A stretch of 6,635 nt of DNA, taken from positions 1 to 6,635 of the forward strand of contig VYDC01000208.1 in the NCBI GenBank assembly GCA_009843585.1. Reading direction: 5' to 3'. The DNA comes from Chloroflexota bacterium. Its GTDB lineage: Bacteria; Chloroflexota; Dehalococcoidia; UBA2979. The notes under the pieces were generated by a model. It was not told the DNA's origin. It was given only the letters and a program-made list of their open reading frames with translations, and did not search any database. Each line of letters starts with the position of its first letter. Within the stretch, counting starts at the first letter, position 1. The position numbers and the translations under genes are program-made. This document shows positions 1 through 4,846 of this stretch, in pieces.

Positions 1-41
1 CGCCCACGCCCACGCCGGAGCTGACGCCCGAGCCCACCCCG
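1..41 (+). repeat. Pro/Thr-rich linker-coding microrepeat
   Basis: The DNA opens with repeated CCCACG units followed by degenerate GAG-CTG-ACG-CCC and GAG-CCC-ACC-CCG blocks. In frame with the downstream protease they encode PTPTPELTPEPTP. Such Pro/Thr/Glu linkers usually tether domains of exported proteins. The repeat shows that the reading frame continues left of the window. Confidence 0.7.
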
Positions 42-1469
42 GCCTACGAGCTGACGTCCGCACAGGAGATCGTCTTCATCGGGGATGTGTCGGACGAGTG
101 GCAGTCCCGGGTCCGCGAGGAGATGGCGCGCGTGGTCGCGTTCTATGACGGCCGCTACGAGCTCGTCGTGCCAGCGTTCACGGTGTACCTCGCGGAAACG
201 CGGCAGCCCGTCGCCGACCACTACCGGGAACTCCACGGCAGGGAGCCGCCGTCCAGTCCCTTTGGTCCCGATGCTCCCGGCGGCTGGGTGGCCGGCGATC
301 GAGACGACCCCCTCGAGGCCTTCGTGGCCGCGGACCGCGAGAAGGTTCTCATCGAGGTGCTCTCCCACGAGTACTACCACCTGCTCCAGTTCCACGTGCT
401 CCGCACGCTCGCAGACGGGACGCGGTCCTCTCCGGGCTGGTTGCTGGAGGGGACCGCGGAATACGGCGCGAGGGGGTACATCTGGCGCGATTCACCCGGC
501 CGCGCCGAGCTCATGTGGCAATGGGAGCCGTTTGTGAGGGCGGACACGCCCTTCGCCGAGGTCATGAGGTACGCCGACGTCGAGCAGAACAACTACCTCT
601 TCGCGGCCTCTGCCGTGGGATGGCTGGTGGAGAGATCGGGAAACGCACGCGCCGATCTGGAGTACTGGCGCCTCCTGGCCGAGACCGGCGACTGGGAGAG
701 CGCCTTTCAGGACGCCTTCGGGCTCGCGGTGGTCGACTTCCCGGCAGCGTACGAGGCTGCTCGCGCTGCCGTCGCCCACGATCAACCGGAGATCAGGGGC
801 CTCGTCGCCGACCTGGCGGGCGAGCCGCTCGCCGGCGTCTACGTGTCGGTCACGCCCAGCTGGGGCGGGGGCTTCGGCACAATGGGAATGTCCGCCGAGG
901 ACGGGACGTTCGCCATCCCGGTGTTTCGAGGATGGGACTATAGGCTCGCCCTCGGCCGTGTGGTCGGCTCCAACGTGTGGCTCACCCTCTTCGTCGACCC
1001 GGCGGCCGGCTACGCGAACGCATGCGGGCTCCACTACATGGACGTCGGAGAGGAGAGCGTCGACGGCCTTGTAATCCGCGTCCCGCCCGAATTGCTCTCG
1101 CGGGTCGAGCGCCCCCAATGCAACGAGGGCGTGCCGGGGTACCACAGGCTGGCGATGAGGTTCTTCGGGCCGGACGGGGCAGTGATCCACGGTCGGGAGG
1201 TGTCCGGCGTCATCTACGCCCCTGGACCGCCGCGGAGCGGGGGATGGGGCGCCGGCATCGGGCCGGACGGCATAGCCAGCCGCATCGTCCCCGAGGGCTC
1301 CTACGTGGTGGACGTCAACCACCGGAGCGGGGACGTGGGGCAGCGCATCGGCTGGTACGGCGGCGAGGGCGGCTTCACGACCTCCCGCGACCAGGCGACG
1401 GTCATCGAGCTCACCGGGGACGTCACCATCGAGATCCACTTCCCGGCGCCCCCCGCCAGTTTTCGCTAG
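3..1469 (+). CDS. Secreted gluzincin-type (Peptidase_MA-like) metalloprotease with C-terminal beta-sandwich domains, 5'-partial
   Basis: The frame is open from the left edge, so the true start is outside the window; a GTG at 87 is only an internal codon. The first residues, PTPTPELTPEPTP, are a Pro/Thr linker typical of exported proteins, so the missing part probably holds a signal peptide or another module. Counting from the codon at 87, the gluzincin core spans residues 1-230: HEYYH at 94-98 (nt 366-380) gives two zinc ligands and the catalytic Glu, and Glu121 in WLLEGTAEY (nt 447-449) is the third ligand. A helical part follows (W-L-V-E-R near 179, W-E-S-A-F and A-F-G-L near 203-213, D-F near 217). 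Two carboxypeptidase-regulatory-like beta domains follow at about 235-345, with Cys313 and Cys345, and 354-460, with WYGGEGGFTT. The end, ...ASFR then TAG, resembles the end of the gene at 4847-6635 (...PEFR). Predicted role: extracellular zinc endopeptidase of unknown substrate. The family call rests on motifs only. Confidence 0.85.
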   Translation, partial: PTPTPELTPEPTPAYELTSAQEIVFIGDVSDEWQSRVREEMARVVAFYDGRYELVVPAFTVYLAETRQPVADHYRELHGREPPSSPFGPDAPGGWVAGDRDDPLEAFVAADREKVLIEVLSHEYYHLLQFHVLRTLADGTRSSPGWLLEGTAEYGARGYIWRDSPGRAELMWQWEPFVRADTPFAEVMRYADVEQNNYLFAASAVGWLVERSGNARADLEYWRLLAETGDWESAFQDAFGLAVVDFPAAYEAARAAVAHDQPEIRGLVADLAGEPLAGVYVSVTPSWGGGFGTMGMSAEDGTFAIPVFRGWDYRLALGRVVGSNVWLTLFVDPAAGYANACGLHYMDVGEESVDGLVIRVPPELLSRVERPQCNEGVPGYHRLAMRFFGPDGAVIHGREVSGVIYAPGPPRSGGWGAGIGPDGIASRIVPEGSYVVDVNHRSGDVGQRIGWYGGEGGFTTSRDQATVIELTGDVTIEIHFPAPPASFR

Positions 1470-1980
1470 ACACGGGCGGCCTGGTCACCACGCTCGACAG
1501 CGACGAGTCCCGGCGCTGGGGGGACGCTCGCGTACGCCTCGGGCATCGCGGTGACGGCAGACGGCTCCATCTACCTCGCCAACACCGGGCGCCACCAGCT
1601 AGTCAGGCTCACGGCGGATAGAGGGCTGCGGGCCGTGCCCGGCACCGGCGAGAGCTCGACGGTCCTCGCTGGCGAGCGACCTTCCACCTGCCGCGGCGCA
1701 TGGCGCTCGCTCCGACGGCTCGCTCCTCCTCGCGGATCAGGACGGGGAGCGTCATCCGCCGCATCGTCCCGTCGGCAGGCGGCTTCGAGAGCGCGAGCAT
1801 GCCGCTGGCCGACTTCGAACCCCTCCCCCGCGTGCCCGGCGTGCGCGCCAGCCTTCTCGCCGGCTCGGACCGTCAAGTCCTGGTGGACGGGGCGGGTCGG
1901 AGCGAGCCCTTCACGTTGCTGGCGGGCGTAGCGCTGGATCGCTGCGGCAAGGTCATTGTCGCCGACCGCGCTAGGATGCG
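1470..1980 (+). pseudogene. Frame-disrupted relic of an NHL-repeat beta-propeller protein
   Basis: No single frame spans this stretch, but NHL-repeat sequence can be followed across frames. In frame 2 GGLVTTLDSDESRRW (about 1475-1519) switches at a six-G run (1518-1523) to frame 3, giving SGIAVTADGSIYLANTGR and then HQLVRLTAD. Around 1665-1690 it returns to frame 2, giving TFHLPRRMALAP. Near 1713 it moves to frame 1, giving DGSLLLADQD, and at GGGG 1744-1747 back to frame 2, giving GSVIRRIVPSAGG, then ASLLAGSDRQVLVDGAGR and GVALDRCGKVIVADRAR (1925 to about 1972). The pattern AGxG...VDGxG...GVAxDxxGxVxVAD is the NHL signature, so at least three propeller blades are represented. There is no start codon context: the homology begins at or just inside the end of the upstream protease gene and fades after about 1980. 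Four frame changes in about 250 bases, next to long intact frames, indicate a decayed and truncated gene. Homopolymer sequencing error could explain two of them. Confidence 0.72.
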
Positions 1981-2137
1981 GACGAGTAGTGCTCGGGAGG
2001 CGGGCCCGTGCCCGCGCGGGAGCGCCATCGGCCGGCCGGGCCGCGCCTGTCAGTGGTGCCCCTGGGCGTGGTCCGGGTGTGGCGGGACCTGCTGCGGGCG
2101 CGGCCTCGTAGCGCGAGTAGGAGTGGCAACCGCAGGG
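1981..2137. other. Intergenic spacer between convergent genes
   Basis: This spacer separates the NHL relic from the stop of the minus-strand gene. I see no convincing gene. The NHL frame could continue a few codons with frame slippage, but the signal is lost. A 10-base palindrome (cccgcgcggg, 2011-2020) and GGCCGGCC-type runs occur, but without a T tract on either strand I do not call a terminator. Confidence 0.4.
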
Positions 2138-2941
2138 CTACGAGCACGACGACCCATCGGGTAGGCGTATCCAGACGATCTGGGGGAAGCCGTTCACCGC
2201 GATCCCCCGTCCGTCGTACCGGGGGTCGTCGCTGGGGACGGCACAGCGCGTCGTCCCGAGATCGACCAGCACCCGGTAGCGGCCGTCCCGGAGGTCGAGC
2301 TCGTAAGACCCGTCCCTGCCGGTCACCGCGACATCCTCCCAGCGCAGGCCGTCGCGGGTGGCGACGACGACCGTTCCCGGAGACGCATTGCCGTCGCGGT
2401 CCCAGATCCACCCCCGGATCCGGTGGAGCGTGGGCGGGCCCGCGTCGGCGCGGTATTCCTCGAACGCGTGCTGGAAGTCATCGACGCCCAGGCCGAACGC
2501 TCCGGCGAAGGCCGCCCGCCAGTCGCTCGATGACGGGAGCCGGCGGTAGTAGTCGAGCAGCGCCGGCTCGCCGGCGCGCCCGGCCAGCCACTCGACCGCG
2601 AGGTAGCTGAGCCCTGCGGCCCTCTCGAACCCGACGGACTGGAAGTCGTCCCGCGTGCCGAACGTGGCGAGCGCATCGCGGAGACCGCGCACCCTCTCCC
2701 ACTTCTCGGACCGGATGTCGTTCATCGTCCGGACCCCCGACGCGGCCTCGGAGGCGTGGCGGACGTACGCCCTAATGCCGTGGGTGAGCCACATGGGTCC
2801 GTGGGGATCGCCCCCGCCCGCCGGCGGCAGGGAGGAGGGGGGCGCAAGGCGGTCGATGACGTGATCGAGATGGTAGGAGTCGATGAAGCTGCGCAACGCT
2901 AGGCGGCAGCTCGCTTTGACGACTAACACGGCCGGATGCCG
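2138..2941 (-). pseudogene. 3' segment of the amber-interrupted gene: degenerate gluzincin domain plus beta-sandwich domain
   Basis: This segment is in the same frame as, and directly downstream of, the TAG at 2942-2944. The longest ORF would start at GTG 2929, but no ribosome binding site precedes it and it would start in the middle of a domain, so it is better read as the continuation of the upstream gene. The active-site region is degenerate: where paralogues have HExxH this has DSYHLDHVI (about 2857-2881), and W-x-x-E-G is WLTHG, with His (2780-2782) replacing the zinc-binding Glu. The rest of the core is well kept: AVEWLAGRAG, DYYRRL, W-R-A-A-F, A-F-G-L, D-F, F-E-E-Y-R (about 2447-2602). 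A carboxypeptidase-regulatory-like domain follows at 2159-2428 (IRGWIWDRDG, GRDGSYELDL), with a Cys pair (RCAV and SSC). The protein ends just after the second Cys, matching the paralogues' domain boundary, so TAG 2138-2140 is probably the natural stop. If translated, it is probably non-catalytic. Confidence 0.7.
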
Positions 2942-2944
2942 CTA
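2942..2944 (-). other. In-frame amber (TAG) codon interrupting the two-domain gluzincin gene
   Basis: TAG occupies codon 568 counted from ATG 4645. The frame is open on both sides: upstream to 4831 and downstream to 2138. The residues before it (EFREHLRRLGSLLADHLG, DYTLHVAAD) match the start of the gluzincin domain in the paralogues (R...L...F-x-x-R-Y-G...F-T-V). The residues after it (PAVLVVKAS, the active-site helix, WLTHG) match its continuation. The stop therefore cuts a single domain. A nonsense mutation is the simplest explanation. Wholesale UAG recoding is unlikely, because TAG also ends the gene at 3-1469 and this gene at 2138-2140 at positions that look natural. Confidence 0.8.
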
Positions 2945-4645
2945 CCGGTGGAAGCAGATCTCCCGGGAGACCTCGCCCACCGCCGCGGACGCCGACGCAT
3001 CGTCGGCGGCGACGTGGAGGGTGTAGTCCGCGGTCCTGGTGCCCAGGTGATCGGCGAGCAGCGAGCCGAGCCGGCGGAGATGCTCGCGGAACTCGCTCGC
3101 CCGCGCGGCCGGCACGCCGGGCGAGGATGTGACGACGGGCTCGTCGACCCCGTCACCGAGGTGCGGCAGGATCGCCTGTGTGACGGCCGAGAGGTAGGAC
3201 TCGAACCGCTCGTAGAAGTCACGCGGGGCGAGTCCGAACGCGCCCTCGAGGGCCTCGCCCCACTCGGTCGCGGAGGAGAGCAGGCGGTAGTACTCGACGT
3301 GCGCTCCCTCGTCGGCGAGCTGTCTCGTCCACGCGGTGTCCGAGAGCAGGGATCCGCCGTCCCCGGAGAGGGCCGCGTGCCCCGAGAGCCACTCGACGGC
3401 GAGCGCTCCGAGGGTGTAGGTCGGGGACGCCTCCGCGTAGAAGGGCTCCGGCGCTTCGTACCCCTGGAGCATGTGCTCCAGGCCGAGGGACGTCCTCCAT
3501 CGACCGCGGTGCAGGGCCTCCGCGTCGGTGTCTCTCACCTCCTCGCGCAGGTAGAGATCGGCCGCATACGTCGCGGACCCCTCGGTCATCCACGCGGGCG
3601 AGGAGCCGACGGCCGGGCCTCCCCGGGCGAGGTGGACCTGCAGCACGTGGAAGTACTCGTGCGCGAGAGCGCCGGCGCCCACGTGATCGACGGAGGGCGC
3701 ATGGATGAGGATCTTCCCGGGCGACGCCGCCGCCACCGACGGTCCGAGCCGCGTCAGCAATTCCGGCACGAAGGCGACGGTGAAATCCGGCGGCTCGATC
3801 CCGTAGCGCTCCGCGAAGAAGGCGAGGACGGGCGCCAGGTCGGCACGGATCCGGGCGAGCTCCGCGGCGGGGACGCTCTCCGGCGCCTCGAACTCGACGT
3901 CGGCCTCACCCCCCTGCCACCACCGGGCTCCATCGGTCAGCTCGACCCAGAGCCCGTCGCCACGCTCGAGCTCGACGAGCGTGTTCTGGGCCGGCGGGTC
4001 GCCGGGGCGGTAGTGCAGGTAGCGCTGCGACTGGGTGTCCCAGCGGGAGGCGCGGACGAGCGTCTCGCCGAAGCGCGCGAGCACCGCACCGACCGCCGCT
4101 CCGTCCGGACCGAGCCATCCCACCAGGTTCCTGCCGGCGGAGAGGGAGAGCAGCACCCCGCCGGTCGCGGCGGAGCGCGTCCACTCGACCGCCGCGTCGC
4201 CCCCGAGCCGCAGCCACACGCCAGCGCCGGCCGTGAGCCTCCTCTCCCCGTCCCGGGGAACGCGGCCCCGGGGCCAGCTCTCGTAGCGCCGCCCGGCCGC
4301 ATCCCAGAGCGACACCCTCTCGAGCGCCGGGATGTCGTCGAACAGCTCCGCGACCGTGGCGTCCGGCCCGAGCCAGGCGATCATCGTCCAGCCGGGGCGA
4401 AGCGTCGTCGTGACGGTCCGAGCCCCGGGAGGCTCCCCCGACTCGGCCGACGCTGTCGCCGGCGCGGCGACGAGGGCGATCGCGACGAGCAGCATCAGAG
4501 CCGCGCACGCGCGGATGTGGCGGCGCAGCGTCCTCCGGGCTGCCTCGCCTGCCCGTCGACCCCCTCGAGCGCCCGCGCCGGGAGCGTCGAAGCGGGGCCG
4601 GGTCCTGCCGTCCCGCGGATCGGACGGGGCCAGGGGGACCGGCAT
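2942..4645 (-). CDS. Secreted gluzincin-type metalloprotease with two W-L-G-P-D repeats (5' segment of an interrupted gene)
   Basis: From ATG 4645 this reads 567 residues to an in-frame TAG. Residues 41-67 form a signal peptide: Arg-rich RRHIR, core ALMLLVAIALVAAP, and ATASA just before the probable cleavage after residue 67. Two related repeats of about 80 residues follow (79-157 and 162-246; GW-x-x-x-A/G-WLGPD, W-D, G-x-x-x-W). The gluzincin core spans 260-497: HEYFH 329-333 (nt 3647-3661) and Glu355 in WMTEGSATY (nt 3581-3583), an apparently complete zinc site, then AVEWL, E-Y-Y-R-L-L, A-F-G-L and D-F-Y-E-R-F. After a linker, residues 517-567 begin a second gluzincin domain that continues past the stop. 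The start is uncertain: ATG 4645 leaves about 40 residues before the signal core, and the frame stays open to a GTG at 4831. CTG 4528, just after GGAGG (4532-4536), would give a typical 28-residue signal peptide. Predicted role: exported zinc protease, substrate unknown. Confidence 0.8.
   Translation of the reverse strand: MPVPLAPSDPRDGRTRPRFDAPGAGARGGRRAGEAARRTLRRHIRACAALMLLVAIALVAAPATASAESGEPPGARTVTTTLRPGWTMIAWLGPDATVAELFDDIPALERVSLWDAAGRRYESWPRGRVPRDGERRLTAGAGVWLRLGGDAAVEWTRSAATGGVLLSLSAGRNLVGWLGPDGAAVGAVLARFGETLVRASRWDTQSQRYLHYRPGDPPAQNTLVELERGDGLWVELTDGARWWQGGEADVEFEAPESVPAAELARIRADLAPVLAFFAERYGIEPPDFTVAFVPELLTRLGPSVAAASPGKILIHAPSVDHVGAGALAHEYFHVLQVHLARGGPAVGSSPAWMTEGSATYAADLYLREEVRDTDAEALHRGRWRTSLGLEHMLQGYEAPEPFYAEASPTYTLGALAVEWLSGHAALSGDGGSLLSDTAWTRQLADEGAHVEYYRLLSSATEWGEALEGAFGLAPRDFYERFESYLSAVTQAILPHLGDGVDEPVVTSSPGVPAARASEFREHLRRLGSLLADHLGTRTADYTLHVAADDASASAAVGEVSREICFHR
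3908..4162 (-). repeat. W-L-G-P-D protein repeat, copy 2
   Basis: Residues 162-246. Landmarks: LSAGRNLVGWLGPD, R-W-D-T-Q-S-Q-R-Y, Y-R-P-G-D-P, N-T-L-V-E-L, then GDGLWVELTDGARWW. It is separated from copy 1 by only a few residues, and the catalytic core begins about 15 residues after it. The divergence from copy 1 suggests an old duplication. Confidence 0.65.
4175..4411 (-). repeat. W-L-G-P-D protein repeat, copy 1
   Basis: Residues 79-157 of the gene starting at 4645. Landmarks in order: LRPGWTMIAWLGPD, F-D-D-I, a W-D-A-A-G-R-R-Y segment, then AGAGVWLRL. It aligns with copy 2 at GW..WLGPD, the W-D...R-Y pair and the G-x-x-x-W-L/V-x-L end. It follows the signal peptide directly. Repeats of this look occur in exported Chloroflexota proteins (recalled, not searched). 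Probably a beta-rich extracellular module. Confidence 0.65.
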
Positions 4646-4846
4646 CAGCCCGACCTGCCGCGGGCCGCCGCCCCGGGGCGATGACGGGCCCGCCGGTATG
4701 CGACTCGAGGCGCCCTCCCCGCAGGCAAGGCGACAGCCGCGCGGGGAAGCGGACGCCGCGTGCCTCGGAGCGCCGAATCCATCACGATCACTCTCCCCGA
4801 CGCCTCGTCGCCCGCGTCCCGGCGGTCTCATCGCCGCGTCGCTGCG
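4646..4846 (-). promoter_or_regulatory. Upstream region of the gene starting at 4645, with a possible short leader ORF
   Basis: About 200 bases lie between the stop of the gene at 4847-6635 and ATG 4645. The same-strand arrangement would allow an operon or a separate promoter here; I cannot recognise -35/-10 boxes. A 45-codon ORF starts at ATG 4782, 10 bases after GGGGAG (GTG 4785 would give 7 bases), and its TGA overlaps ATG 4645 as TGATG, a geometry used in translational coupling. Its product would be Arg/Pro/Ala-rich with no recognisable family. In DNA this GC-rich it may be chance. Confidence 0.25.

Noticed and set aside
87..89. GTG 87 as the true start of the first gene
   Set aside because: The frame is open to the window edge and encodes a plausible Pro/Thr linker in the same frame; no well-placed ribosome binding site precedes the GTG.
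85..537. Plus-strand ORF starting at ATG 85
   Set aside because: It is out of frame with the protease carrying HEYYH; its Arg/Ser-rich product is a +1-frame shadow.
492..1439. Minus-strand ORF of 315 codons opposite the first protease gene
   Set aside because: Antisense shadow; low-complexity composition and no recognisable motif.
2011..2020. Palindrome cccgcgcggg as a shared terminator between convergent genes
   Set aside because: Too short, no T tract on either strand, and such palindromes are common by chance at this base composition.
2008..2610. Plus-strand ORF overlapping the 3' part of the second gene
   Set aside because: Arg/Pro/Ser-rich antisense shadow; the minus strand encodes conserved domain motifs here.
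2942..2944. Genome-wide UAG recoding (pyrrolysine or other)
   Set aside because: TAG also terminates two genes here at positions matching natural domain ends, so a simple nonsense mutation is the better explanation without further evidence.
2936..4684. Plus-strand ORF of 582 codons opposite the second protease gene
   Set aside because: It is the antisense shadow of a strongly GC3-biased gene; the product is Arg/Gly/Pro-rich with no domain, while the minus strand shows a signal peptide, HExxH and repeats.
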